DNA of 64,000 bases, from NCBI RefSeq assembly GCF_009193175.1, contig NZ_VUKE01000003.1, positions 124,001 to 188,000 of the forward strand, in the 5' to 3' direction. Both the position numbers and the translations under genes were made by a program. The notes below the pieces were generated by a model. That model did not search any database. It was not told the origin of the DNA and saw only the letters and a program-made list of their open reading frames with translations. Shown piece after piece: positions 54,812-63,270 of this stretch. Numbering within the stretch: the first letter of the stretch is position 1; every line of letters begins with the position of its first letter. Source of the DNA: Georgenia ruanii (GTDB lineage Bacteria; Actinomycetota; Actinomycetes; Actinomycetales; Actinomycetaceae).

Positions 54812-55045
54812 ATGGCGCGATGCGAGACCTGCGGCAACGACTACGACAAGCTCATCACCGTGACCCGGGGCGACCGCACCGGTTACTTCGACAGCTTCGA
54901 GTGCGCCGCCCAGGCGATGGCGCCGATGTGCGCCTGGTGCCGGGTGCGGATCCTCGGGCACGGTGTGGAGGCCGAGGGCGACATCTACTGCTGCGCGAAC
55001 TGCGCCCGGCGCAGCGGTGAGCGGGGGATCACCGACCGCGCCTGA
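54812..55045 (+). CDS. prokaryotic metallothionein-like zinc-binding protein
   Basis: A 77-residue cysteine-rich protein: CETC at the start, FEC at about residue 31, CAWC at 40-43 and YCCANC near 59-64, with a His in LGHGVEAEG between. The spacing fits small proteins annotated as bacterial metallothioneins or zinc-ribbon proteins, beginning M-x-x-CETCGNDYDK. GAGGAGG precedes the ATG. It would bind zinc or a similar metal in the cytosol. No metal regulator is adjacent. Confidence 0.8.
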   Translation: MARCETCGNDYDKLITVTRGDRTGYFDSFECAAQAMAPMCAWCRVRILGHGVEAEGDIYCCANCARRSGERGITDRA

Positions 55046-55139
55046 TCCCCTTCGCGGCCGTGCACCCCCGCTTCCCGCCGCCTACCGTGGACGGGGGCTG
55101 GGCCGCGTGCCCGCCGATCGCCGTCGACGAGGGGGAGTC

Positions 55140-55328
55140 GTGACCGCCGACAGCAAGCCGTTCGCCGTCGTCACCGGTGCCCCCCGAGGCATCGGGTTCG
55201 AGCGCGCCCGCCAGACCGGGCCGGGTTCGGGTGGCTCCGGCGAGGCGGCCCGGTCCGGGGGCGCCGGCGGGGCGGGCCCGTCCGGGGGCGCCGGCGGGGC
55301 GGGCCAGGGCGGGGCGCACCAGGGGTGA
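55140..55328 (+). pseudogene. truncated short-chain dehydrogenase fragment with Gly-rich tail
   Basis: A GTG behind GAGGGGGAGT opens a 62-codon frame. The first ~25 residues are the start of an SDR (FAVVTGAPRGIGFERARQ, with the T-G-x3-G-x-G cofactor motif). The chain then turns into Gly/Ala/Ser repeats encoded by a duplicated 27-base unit and stops. All catalytic residues are absent. The good ribosome site suggests it may still be translated. It looks like a gene whose body was deleted and replaced by expanded repeats. Confidence 0.6.
55251..55304. repeat. 27-bp tandem repeat inside the SDR remnant
   Basis: Two copies (55251-55277 and 55278-55304) differ at one base. The 27-base period equals nine codons, so the frame is preserved and encodes two blocks of small residues. 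The unit is almost pure G/C. Confidence 0.6.
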
Positions 55329-55390
55329 CCGGTGCGTCCGCCGCTCGGTCGGCCCGGGCCCCGGCACGTCGCGGCGTCGAGAATCTCCCC

Positions 55391-56611
55391 ATGGCACACG
55401 GGCACTGGAGGGACGTGGCTCACGCGGTGGGCCTGCTGGCCGCCGACGGCGCCGTCTCCTCGACGATCTTCGCGGAGATGTCGGCGCTGGCCAGCCGCAC
55501 CGGGGCGATCAACCTTGGGCAGGGCTTCCCCGACGTCGACGGACCGGCCCATCTCAAGGACGCGGCGGTGGCCGCGATCGAGGCCGGGCACAACCAGTAC
55601 CCGCCGGGGCCAGGCATCCCGGCGCTGCTCGATGCGGTCGCCGCGCACCAGCGGCGTCACTACGGCCTCGAGGCGGATCCCCGGACCGAGGTGCTGGTGA
55701 CGGCCGGGGCCACCGAGGCGATCACCGCGACGGTCCTGGCGCTCGCCGGCCCGGGCGACGAGGTCGTCACCCTCGAGCCCTACTACGACTCCTACACCGC
55801 GGCCATCGCGCTGAGCGGCGCCACCCACCGGACGATCGCGTTGCGCCCGACGTCGGAGGGGTTCCGGCTCGACCCCGCCGACCTCGACGGCGCGGTGACC
55901 CCTCGCACCCGTCTCGTCCTCGTCAACTCGCCGCACAACCCCACCGGCACGGTGCTCACCCGGGACGAGCTCGGGGCCATCGCGCGCGCCGCGGTGCGCC
56001 ACGACGCCCTGGTCGTCACCGACGAGGTCTACGAGCACCTCACCTACGAGGGCGTCGAGCACGTCCCGATGGCGACCCTGCCCGGCATGGCGGAGCGCAC
56101 CATCACGATCTCGTCGGCCGGGAAGAGCCTCTCCTTCACCGGGTGGAAGGTGGGTTGGCTCCACGCCCGCGCCGACCTGGTCGCCGCCGTGCGCACGGTC
56201 AAGCAGTTCCTCACCTACGTGGCCTCCGGACCGTTCCAGCACGCCGTGGCCGTCGGGCTGGCCGACGAGGACGGGCGCACCGGCGAGTACGTCGCCGGCC
56301 TCGCGCGCTCGCTCCAGCGCCGCCGGGACGTGCTGTGCGAGGCCCTGGTCGCCGCCGGGTTCGCGCCGGTCGTGCCGCGCGGGACGTACTTCGTCGTGGC
56401 CGACGGCGCCGGGCTGGGGTACGCGGACGCCGTCGACCTGTGCCGCGACCTGCCCGACCGGGCCGGGGTGGTGGGCATCCCGGTGAGCGCGTTCTGCGCG
56501 CCGGGAGGCGCCGTCGCCGAGAAGCTGCGCTCCTGGGTGCGGTTCACCTACGTCAAGCAGGAGGCCACCCTCGCCGAGGCGGCGCGGGGCCTCGCCCGGC
56601 TGCGCCGCTGA
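55391..56611 (+). CDS. class I/II pyridoxal-phosphate aminotransferase
   Basis: A 406-residue fold type I enzyme. NLGQGFPD, NQYPPGPG, NSPHNPTG (Asn contacting the cofactor), VVTDEVYEHL, and SSAGKSLSFTGWKVGW with the PLP-binding Lys are all in place. The group resembles methionine/kynurenine aminotransferases (YbdL/KAT-like). The ATG at 55391 fits family N-termini. A GTG at 55325 overlapping the SDR-remnant stop would add 22 residues. It transfers an amino group to a keto acid; the substrate is not certain. Confidence 0.9.
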   Translation: MAHGHWRDVAHAVGLLAADGAVSSTIFAEMSALASRTGAINLGQGFPDVDGPAHLKDAAVAAIEAGHNQYPPGPGIPALLDAVAAHQRRHYGLEADPRTEVLVTAGATEAITATVLALAGPGDEVVTLEPYYDSYTAAIALSGATHRTIALRPTSEGFRLDPADLDGAVTPRTRLVLVNSPHNPTGTVLTRDELGAIARAAVRHDALVVTDEVYEHLTYEGVEHVPMATLPGMAERTITISSAGKSLSFTGWKVGWLHARADLVAAVRTVKQFLTYVASGPFQHAVAVGLADEDGRTGEYVAGLARSLQRRRDVLCEALVAAGFAPVVPRGTYFVVADGAGLGYADAVDLCRDLPDRAGVVGIPVSAFCAPGGAVAEKLRSWVRFTYVKQEATLAEAARGLARLRR

Positions 56612-56625
56612 CACCCCGGCGCCAG

Positions 56626-56659
56626 GTCGTCGGGATGGTCGCCGTCGTCGGGATGGTCG
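56626..56659. repeat. 16-bp direct repeat, 18-bp period
   Basis: GTCGTCGGGATGGTCG occurs at 56626-56641 and again at 56644-56659, in the 88-base gap between the convergent aminotransferase and osmoprotectant ATPase genes. It may be a simple slippage product. Confidence 0.45.
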
Positions 56660-56699
56660 TCGGGGGGAACCTGCGCCGGGCGGCAGGGCGGGGCGAAGC

Positions 56700-57695
56700 C
56701 TAGGCGGGCGCCGCCGCCTCCTCCCGGACCGAGCGACGCAGGGCCGCGTGCAGACCGGCGAGGGTCAGGGTGCCCGCGGGTGCGCCGTCGTCGCCGTCGA
56801 CCGCGACGACGCCGTCCGGGCTGGTGGCCAGCGCCGCGAACGCCTCCTCCAGGCTGTCGCCCACCCGCAAGGCGCGGGCCGGGGCGGGTGCGCTGCCCGG
56901 GGTGAGGTCCGCGGGGGAGAGAGTCGTCAGCGAGAGGAGGCGAACGGCGCTCGAGGCACCGATGAACTTCTCGACGAAGGGGGACGCCGGGCGGGTGAGC
57001 ACCCGGATCGGGCTGTCCACCTGCTCGAGGCGGCCGCCCTGGCTGAAGACCGCCACGCGATCGCCCAGGAGAACCGCCTCGTCGATGTCGTGCGTGACGA
57101 ACAGGACGGTGGTGCCCAGCTCGTCGTGGATGCGGCTGAACTCCTCCTGCAGCGCCCGCCGTCCCTCGGGGTCGACGGCGCCGAACGGCTCGTCCATGAG
57201 CATGACCCGCGGGTTGGCGGCCAGCGCCCGGGCCACCCCGACCCGCTGGCGCTGCCCGCCGGAGAGCTCGTGCGGGTAGCGCGGCCCGTGGACCGTGGGG
57301 TCGAGGCCGACCAGGCGGAGCAGCTCGGCCACCCGGTCCTGGGTGCGGCGGCGGTCCCAGCCCAGCAGCCCGGGGACGGTGGCGACGTTCTGGGCGACGG
57401 TACGGTGCGGGAAGAGGCCGATGTCCTGGATGACGTAGCCGATGCCGCGGCGCAGCAGCACCGGGTCCTGGGTGGCGACGTCGCGGCCGTCGACGAGCAC
57501 CCGGCCGGCGGTGGGCTCCACGAGCCGGTTGACCATGCGCAGGAGGGTGGACTTGCCCGAGCCCGACGGGCCCACGAGCGTGAGAAGCTCGTGCTCGCGG
57601 ACGTCGAGATCGAGATCGCCGACCGCGACCGTCCCGTCGGGATAGGTCTTGGCGGTGCCCTCGAAGCGGATGAGGGGCTCGGCGCTGGACGGCAT
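56700..57695 (-). CDS. osmoprotectant (glycine betaine/choline) ABC transporter ATPase, OpuCA-like
   Basis: A 331-residue ATPase: Walker A GPSGSGKST, Q-loop VIQDIGLFPHRTV, signature LSGGQRQRVG, Walker B VMLMDEPFGAVD, switch His in VTHDIDEAV. The last ~60 residues resemble one CBS-like unit (LRVGDSLEEAFAAL), shorter than the paired CBS domains of OpuCA. It is divergent from the two permease genes with only 53 bases between starts, so the promoters must overlap. It drives uptake of compatible solutes. Confidence 0.9.
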   Translation of the reverse strand: MPSSAEPLIRFEGTAKTYPDGTVAVGDLDLDVREHELLTLVGPSGSGKSTLLRMVNRLVEPTAGRVLVDGRDVATQDPVLLRRGIGYVIQDIGLFPHRTVAQNVATVPGLLGWDRRRTQDRVAELLRLVGLDPTVHGPRYPHELSGGQRQRVGVARALAANPRVMLMDEPFGAVDPEGRRALQEEFSRIHDELGTTVLFVTHDIDEAVLLGDRVAVFSQGGRLEQVDSPIRVLTRPASPFVEKFIGASSAVRLLSLTTLSPADLTPGSAPAPARALRVGDSLEEAFAALATSPDGVVAVDGDDGAPAGTLTLAGLHAALRRSVREEAAAPA

Positions 57696-57748
57696 CCTCT
57701 GACGCTACCGGGACGCGGCGCACGGGGCGCACAGGTAGCGTCACCCCG

Positions 57749-58426
57749 GTGAGAACGATGTCGACCGCCGCCGTGGCGAACCCGTGGTTCTCCTGGAGCT
57801 ACCTCCAGAACAACTGGGCGGACATCACCAAGTACACCAGTCAGCACGTGAGCCTCACGGTCGAGGCGATGGTGTTCGCCCTGGTCATCGCCCTGCCGCT
57901 GGCGCTGCTCGCCCGGCGCGTCCCGGCGTTGGGCACGGCCGCCGTCGGCGGGTCCGCGGTGCTCTACACGGTTCCCTCGCTGGCGCTGTTCGGCCTGCTG
58001 GTGCCGTTCACCGGGATCGGTCGCACGACGGTGCTCATCGGGCTGACGGCCTATGCCCTGCTCGTGCTGGTGCGCAACGCGATCGTCGGCCTGCAGGGCG
58101 TGCCGGCGGAGGTCAGCGACGCCGCGCGTGGCATGGGCTACTCCTCGACGCGCCGCCTGCTCACGGTGGAGCTGCCGCTGGCCCTGCCCGCCATCATCAC
58201 GGGCGTGCGGCTGGCGACGGTGTCGACGGTGGCGCTCGTGACCGTCGGCGTGGTGGTCGGCTACGGCGGGCTGGGGCAGCTCATGTACCGCGGGTTCAAC
58301 TCCGGCTACCGGGCGGAGATCATGACGGCGGCCGTGCTGTGCCTGCTCATCGCCCTGGCGGCGGACCTGCTGCTGCTCGCCGTGGGTCGGGCCATGACGC
58401 CCTGGGTGCGACGGAGGCAGGCATGA
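57749..58426 (+). CDS. osmoprotectant ABC transporter permease, OpuCB-like
   Basis: A 225-residue permease with about six membrane segments. NWADITKYTSQHVSLTVEAM leads into the first, and VSDAARGMGYSSTRRLLTVELPLALP is the EAA loop. A GTG at 57749 or ATG at 57758 could start it; neither has a clear ribosome site, so a leaderless transcript is possible. It overlaps the second permease gene (ATGA). Confidence 0.9.
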   Translation: MRTMSTAAVANPWFSWSYLQNNWADITKYTSQHVSLTVEAMVFALVIALPLALLARRVPALGTAAVGGSAVLYTVPSLALFGLLVPFTGIGRTTVLIGLTAYALLVLVRNAIVGLQGVPAEVSDAARGMGYSSTRRLLTVELPLALPAIITGVRLATVSTVALVTVGVVVGYGGLGQLMYRGFNSGYRAEIMTAAVLCLLIALAADLLLLAVGRAMTPWVRRRQA

Positions 58427-59136
58427 ACGGCGTCATCGGGGACGCGCTGCGCTACCTCAACGACCCGCTGAGCTGGATGGGCCCCACGGGCATCCTGGCG
58501 CTGCTGCGCGACCACCTGTGGATGACCCTCGTCGCCGTGGTGCTCGCCGCCGTCGTCGCGCTGCCGCTGGGGCTGTGGCTGGGACACACCGGGCGCCGCG
58601 GGACGCTGGTGGTCGCCGTCGCGAACCTGACCCGGGCAATCCCGACGCTGGCGCTGCTGTTCGTCTTCACCGCCGGGCTCGGGCTCGGGCAGCTCCCGAC
58701 CATCCTCGCGGTGGCCATCTTCGCGGTGCCGCCCATCTTGTCGAACTCCTACACCGGCATCCAGGACGTCTCGCCGGCCGCGCGTGAGGCCGGGGCCGGG
58801 ATGGGCATGTCCCCCACGCGGCTGCTGACCGCCGTCGAGCTCCCGCTCGCCATGCCGCTCATCGCCGCCGGCCTGCGCACCGCCGTGGTGCAGGTCGTCG
58901 CGACGGTGACGCTCGCCTCGCTCGTCGGCGGCGGGGGCCTCGGACTCATCATCTCCAACGGCATCGCCACCCAGCGGTACGGCCAGGCGCTGGCCGGCGC
59001 GCTCCTCGTGGTCGTGGTCTGCCTGGGGCTGGAGGGACTGCTGGCGGTGGCGCAGCGGGTGCTGACCCCGGCGCCGCTGCGGGCCGCGTCCGGCGAGGGG
59101 CTCCGCCGGACGCGGCGCGACGCCGTGGACGCCTGA
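58423..59136 (+). CDS. osmoprotectant ABC transporter permease, OpuCD-like
   Basis: A 237-residue permease similar in plan to its neighbour. HLWMTLVAVVLAAVVALPLG is the first membrane segment, SPAAREAGAGMGMSPTRLLTAVELPLAMP the EAA loop, and GGGGLGLIISNG a family-typical later stretch. The two permeases presumably pair as a heterodimer. Downstream, an HNH endonuclease gene on the other strand separates it from the binding-protein gene. Confidence 0.9.
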   Translation: MNGVIGDALRYLNDPLSWMGPTGILALLRDHLWMTLVAVVLAAVVALPLGLWLGHTGRRGTLVVAVANLTRAIPTLALLFVFTAGLGLGQLPTILAVAIFAVPPILSNSYTGIQDVSPAAREAGAGMGMSPTRLLTAVELPLAMPLIAAGLRTAVVQVVATVTLASLVGGGGLGLIISNGIATQRYGQALAGALLVVVVCLGLEGLLAVAQRVLTPAPLRAASGEGLRRTRRDAVDA

Positions 59137-59147
59137 GGTCGGCGTCC

Positions 59148-61097
59148 TTAGAAGGGCGGCGGGTCGTCTGGCGGGTCGAGCGGGGTGACGGTGCCGTCCG
59201 GGGCCAGGTCGTACCGGTGGCCCGTCGGGGTGGTCCACACGAAGGTGCCGGGGGTGGGCTGGTCGAGCTTGAAGGCGCCGGAGGACTTGAGCGGGTGCTC
59301 GCGGCCGCAGAGCAGCTCGGTGTTCCAGTCGGCGGTGGCGCCGCCCTGGGACCACGGCACCGTGTGGTCGATCTGGCAGCTGCCGGGCGGGACCTGGCAG
59401 GTGGTGAAGACGCAGCCGCGGTCGCGTGCGGCGAGGTGGCGGACGAGGTCCGCGGGCGGGCGGTACGTGGTGCGCCCGACGTCGAGCACGGCGCCGGAGA
59501 GCGGGTCGGTGACGATGCGGCGCCAGGTGCCACCGGCCGCCAGGGCGCGGGCGACCGACGGGGTGATCGGGCCGTAGCCGTCGAGCTCGGCGACCTCGGC
59601 GGTGGGCAGGTCGCACGCGGGCACCAGGTCGGTGGGCCGCCCGTGGGGTGGCAGCTCGCCCGGCGGAGTGTTGTCGGGCGGCAGCTCGCCCGGCGCAGTG
59701 CCGTGGGCTGGCAGCTCGCCCGGCGCAGCGTTGTCGGGCGGATTGCCTGGTGGGGCATCGCTGGGCGGAGCACTTCCTGGTGGAGCACCAGCGGGCGGGT
59801 CGCCTCCTGGTGGGCCACTGCCCGGCGGCGGCGAACCGGGCAGGGCCGTCGTCGCGACGGCAGAGCCCTCGCTCACCGAGGCACGGGCACCGACGCGCTC
59901 GAGGCTCCCGCCGCAGTCGTCGTCCTCCGGTGGCAGGGCCACCGACAGGGGCACGGTGAGCCGTACCCGGACGTGGGCGGGCGACAACCGCATCGCCGGG
60001 CCAGGCCAGCCGGGGAAGGGGTCCGCGCCGCGGGCGGGCGCCGCGGGGCCGTCGGCCGACACGGTCGCCGCTCCGGAGGCACCCGCGGGGGACGAGGCAG
60101 GGCCGCCCGCCTCGTTCGGTGGGGTCCCCGCCCACCCGGTGACCAGGGCGTGCTGGGCGAGCGTGACCAGGGTGTCGAAGCGCAGCTGGTCGGTGCTGCG
60201 CGAATCCCCGGCACCCTTCGCGGCCCGCGCGCCGGCCTCGGCGGCCAGGTCCAGCGCGATGAGCTCCTGCGCCGGGCCGACCAGGCGCATGGCGGCCTGC
60301 CCGTCGGGCAGCGGGGTCAGCCGCTGCACGTGCCGCCGCGCGGAAGCTCGATGCTGACGCTGGTCGGCGTCGTGGTGGTCGACGGCGATGAGGGCCTTGT
60401 TGAGGTCCCGGACCACCTGAGGGTGGGAGCGCAAGGGGGCGCGGGGAAGCACCTCTTCCTGCACGGCCCATGCAACGGGAGCCGGCTGGTGGTCGAGCGT
60501 GGTGATGATCGTCGCGGCCTTGCGCCAGTCGAGCAGGCCCGCCTCGAGCGCCTCCGCCGTCGGGGCCATGACGCCGTCGAAGGCGCCGCCGACGGAGATG
60601 AGGCGGCGGCTCTCGGCGCGGGTGAGGCCCATCCGCATCGACAGCTCCTCGGCGGCGACGTTGACGTCCCTCCGGCTGGGGTCTGGGTCGTGCAGGAACG
60701 GGAACATGACGTCCCGGGAGGCCAGCTGGGCGGCCGCCTCGGCGGTACGGGCGGCGGACCACGCCTCCATCCGGTGGTAGCCGGCGATCACCTCGACGGC
60801 GACGTAGTCGTCCACCGTCGTGGGGTCGATGCTCTCCAGCACGGCCGCCAGGCGCGGGCCCGGAGGCATCTCGCGCAGGGCGGCGACCGCCTTCCGGTCC
60901 GCCCCGGGCGGCCCGTCGACATGGAACAGCGGCGCGATGTCACGCGCCAGCGGCTTGAGGTGCGACTGGTCGAGGACCTCGCTGCTGCGAGAGAGGTCGG
61001 GGTGCTTCTCGCAGACCCCGAGGGAGCAGTGCAGGCAGACCTCGTTGTCTGCCGCGCCGTCCTCGTCGGGCTGGCGATCCTCCGTTGGCTCGTCCAT
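59148..61097 (-). CDS. HNH endonuclease of the DUF222 family
   Basis: A 649-residue protein. The first ~40 residues hold CLHCSLGVCEKH, a possible metal site. DUF222 follows (ELSMRMGLTRAESRRLISVGG, LEAGLLDWRKAATI, ARRHVQRLTPLPDG). Then comes a ~65-residue Pro/Gly-rich low-complexity stretch. The C-terminal HNH nuclease is CVFTTCQVPPGSCQIDHTVPW and WNTELLCGREHPLKS. These genes are numerous in actinobacteria and behave like mobile or repeated elements. It lies antisense inside the osmoprotectant locus and is longer than most relatives (~450-500 residues). Confidence 0.9.
   Translation of the reverse strand: MDEPTEDRQPDEDGAADNEVCLHCSLGVCEKHPDLSRSSEVLDQSHLKPLARDIAPLFHVDGPPGADRKAVAALREMPPGPRLAAVLESIDPTTVDDYVAVEVIAGYHRMEAWSAARTAEAAAQLASRDVMFPFLHDPDPSRRDVNVAAEELSMRMGLTRAESRRLISVGGAFDGVMAPTAEALEAGLLDWRKAATIITTLDHQPAPVAWAVQEEVLPRAPLRSHPQVVRDLNKALIAVDHHDADQRQHRASARRHVQRLTPLPDGQAAMRLVGPAQELIALDLAAEAGARAAKGAGDSRSTDQLRFDTLVTLAQHALVTGWAGTPPNEAGGPASSPAGASGAATVSADGPAAPARGADPFPGWPGPAMRLSPAHVRVRLTVPLSVALPPEDDDCGGSLERVGARASVSEGSAVATTALPGSPPPGSGPPGGDPPAGAPPGSAPPSDAPPGNPPDNAAPGELPAHGTAPGELPPDNTPPGELPPHGRPTDLVPACDLPTAEVAELDGYGPITPSVARALAAGGTWRRIVTDPLSGAVLDVGRTTYRPPADLVRHLAARDRGCVFTTCQVPPGSCQIDHTVPWSQGGATADWNTELLCGREHPLKSSGAFKLDQPTPGTFVWTTPTGHRYDLAPDGTVTPLDPPDDPPPF
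59641..59730. repeat. 30-bp repeat, three units, coding Pro/Gly-rich blocks
   Basis: Three 30-base units (from 59641, 59671 and 59701) share the 15-base core GCAGCTCGCCCGGCG and vary outside it. They lie in the HNH gene and encode on the minus strand ten-residue blocks of the type APGELPxxxT. Shorter related blocks continue to about 59830. Confidence 0.65.
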
Positions 61098-61345
61098 GCG
61101 TCCAACATACGTTCGACCACCGACATCCGCTGGAGGCCTGTGGACAGCGCTCCGGCCGGTCCGGATCGGTGGGTGCGGGGCCGGCGTGCCCCTCGGACGG
61201 TCCTTCTGCCCGGTGCGGAGCGGGCGTGGTGGAGTCGGCCGAATTGGCTCTTTCGCCCCAATCGGGTTGCGGATGGGGTCCTCGTCACGGTCGAATGACC
61301 CCCGTCGTCGTCGCCGGGTGCGGCGTGCCCACAACGGAGGTCCCC

Positions 61346-62359
61346 ATGCGCAGGACACGCATCATCGCCGCCCTGGCCGCCCTCGCGGCCCTCACGCTCG
61401 CCGGGTGCGGCGCGCCGGGTTCGTCCGGTGGTGGTGGCAGCGCCGCGCCGTCGGGCTCGGCGTCCGGCTCCTCCACGCTCGCCGCCTGCAAGCCGGTGGC
61501 CGGTGACCAGCTCGTGGTGCTCGAGGACGACAAGCACCTGCAGACGGTGGACAACATCATCCCGGCCGTCAACGCCAAGGAAGCCCAGCCGGCGATGATC
61601 GCGGCCCTCGACGCCGTCTCCGCCACGCTCGACACCCCCGCGCTCATCGCCCTGAACAAGCAGGTCGACGTCGAGCGCACCACGTCGAGCCAGGCCGCGC
61701 AGCAGTACTACAAGGACGCCGGCATCACGGTCAGCGAGAAGGGGTCGGGCAAGGTCGTCGTCGGCGCCGGCAACTTCTCCGAGTCCGCCACCCTCGCCGA
61801 GCTGTACGCCCTGGCCCTGCGCGATGCGGGCTACGACGCCGAGGTCCGCACGATCGGCAACCGCGAGACGTACGAGCCCGCGCTGGAGTCCGGCGAGCTC
61901 ACCGTGGTGCCCGAGTACGCCGGCACCCTGACAGAGTTCCTCAACAAGAAGATCAACGGCCCCGACGCCACCACCAACAACCCCCAGGCCAGTGCGGACC
62001 TGGACAGCACGGTCAAGAACCTCCAGACGCTCGGCGAGAAGGTCGGGCTGACCTTCGGCGCGGCGTCGAAGGCGGCGGACGAGAACGCCTTCGCGGTCAC
62101 CACGGCCTTCGCCAAGGAGCACGACGTCAAGACGCTGTCCGACCTTGCCGGTGCGTGCGGCGGACTCGTCCTGGGCGGGCCGGCCGAGTGCCCGGACCGG
62201 CCGTTCTGCGAGCCCGGCCTCAAGCAGACCTACGGCTTGGACGTCACCCAGTTCGTCTCGCTCGATGCCGGCGGGCCCCTGACGAAGCAGGCGCTGAAGT
62301 CGGGTCAGATCACCTTCGGGCTGGTCTTCTCCTCCGACGCGGCGCTCGCCCAGGGCTGA
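61346..62359 (+). CDS. osmoprotectant-binding lipoprotein, OpuCC-like, with circularly permuted order
   Basis: A 337-residue lipoprotein (lipobox TLAGC, Cys21; Ser/Gly linker to ~residue 45). Its segments are rotated. In ordinary OpuBC/OpuCC proteins KVVVGxxNFxE is N-terminal and LVVLEDDK...NxxPxV...LxxVSAxL...LNxxVDV is C-terminal. Here the latter comes first (residues ~55-128), then GSGKVVVGAGNFSES starts at ~134, and the chain ends at GLVFSSDAALAQG, exactly where LVVLEDDK would normally follow. GGAGG precedes the ATG. It should bind glycine betaine, choline or similar for the permeases at 57.7-59.1 kb. Confidence 0.9.
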   Translation: MRRTRIIAALAALAALTLAGCGAPGSSGGGGSAAPSGSASGSSTLAACKPVAGDQLVVLEDDKHLQTVDNIIPAVNAKEAQPAMIAALDAVSATLDTPALIALNKQVDVERTTSSQAAQQYYKDAGITVSEKGSGKVVVGAGNFSESATLAELYALALRDAGYDAEVRTIGNRETYEPALESGELTVVPEYAGTLTEFLNKKINGPDATTNNPQASADLDSTVKNLQTLGEKVGLTFGAASKAADENAFAVTTAFAKEHDVKTLSDLAGACGGLVLGGPAECPDRPFCEPGLKQTYGLDVTQFVSLDAGGPLTKQALKSGQITFGLVFSSDAALAQG

Positions 62360-62401
62360 CCCCGCGCGGGCAGAGGGACGGCGCGTCGCGCGGGCAGAGG
62401 C

Positions 62402-62443
62402 GCGGCGTGCCGTGCCGGTAGCAAGGCCGGCACGGCACGCCGC
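62402..62443. terminator. strong bidirectional stem-loop terminator
   Basis: A perfect 17-base stem (62402-62418 with 62427-62443) closes on an 8-base loop (TAGCAAGG). It lies between the ends of the convergent binding-protein and ABC-2 permease genes, 12 bases before the latter's stop, as expected of a shared terminator. Confidence 0.85.
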
Positions 62444-62454
62444 CCCTTCACCGC

Positions 62455-63270
62455 TCAGATGCTGTGCCGCATCTGACGGATGCCCACCCAGAGCCCGACG
62501 ACGGCGGTGAGCACCGCGGCCAGCGCGCCGTGCCACACGGCCGGGTCGCCGAACGCGCCGTTGAACAGCGCCCGTTCCGCCTCGACCATGTACTTCAGCG
62601 GGTTGAAGGCGGAGAGGACCTGCATCCACCGCGGCCCGTTCTCCAGCGGCAGCAGCATCCCCGAGAGCAGCATCAGCGGGAACAGCAGGCCCTGCTGCAC
62701 GGTCCAGAACATCCAGTCCCGCTCCCGGGAGGCGATGCCCAGCGCGTAGCTCAGCGCCCCGAGGCCGAGCCCGAACACCGCGAGCACGACGAGCCCGGCG
62801 ACCATCCCGGGCAGCGAGGGACGGAACCCCCAGAGCGCCGCGATCGCCGTGATGACCACCGCCTGCAGCACCAGCGGGACCATCTCCTTGCACGCCCGGC
62901 CCACCAGCAGCGCCGAGCGGGCGACCGGGGCGACGAGCATCCGCTCGTGCGCGCCGCTCTGGATCTCGTAGAGCAGGTTCGACCCCGTCATGGCGGTGCC
63001 GAACAGTGCGATCATCACGATGATCCCGGGGATGAACCACTGGAACGCCTGCCCGATGGGCGCGCCGGTCATGCCGCCGAGCAGCGGGGCGTAGAGCGCG
63101 ACGAACATCAGCGGCTGCATGAGCGAGAAGACGATGTTGAGCGGGTCGCGCAGCAGCGGGTGGATCTCGCGGACGAACACGCTGCGCGAGTCGCGCAGCA
63201 CGCCCGACGGACGGGGGCCGGCCTGGTCCGGGCCGGACGGGCGGGGGTCGGAATGAGTCGCGGTGGTCAT
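62455..63270 (-). CDS. ABC-2 type transporter permease (drug-exporter type)
   Basis: A 271-residue membrane protein. A hydrophilic start of ~25 residues is followed by REIHPLLRDPLNIVFSLMQPLMFVALYAPLLGG, then five more hydrophobic segments and PLMLLSGMLLPLENGPRWMQVLSAFNPLKYMVEAERALF, the ABC-2 C-terminal block. It resembles DrrB-like daunorubicin exporters. The ATG overlaps the stop of the ATPase gene. With that ATPase it would export a lipid-like or toxic compound. Confidence 0.9.
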   Translation of the reverse strand: MTTATHSDPRPSGPDQAGPRPSGVLRDSRSVFVREIHPLLRDPLNIVFSLMQPLMFVALYAPLLGGMTGAPIGQAFQWFIPGIIVMIALFGTAMTGSNLLYEIQSGAHERMLVAPVARSALLVGRACKEMVPLVLQAVVITAIAALWGFRPSLPGMVAGLVVLAVFGLGLGALSYALGIASRERDWMFWTVQQGLLFPLMLLSGMLLPLENGPRWMQVLSAFNPLKYMVEAERALFNGAFGDPAVWHGALAAVLTAVVGLWVGIRQMRHSI

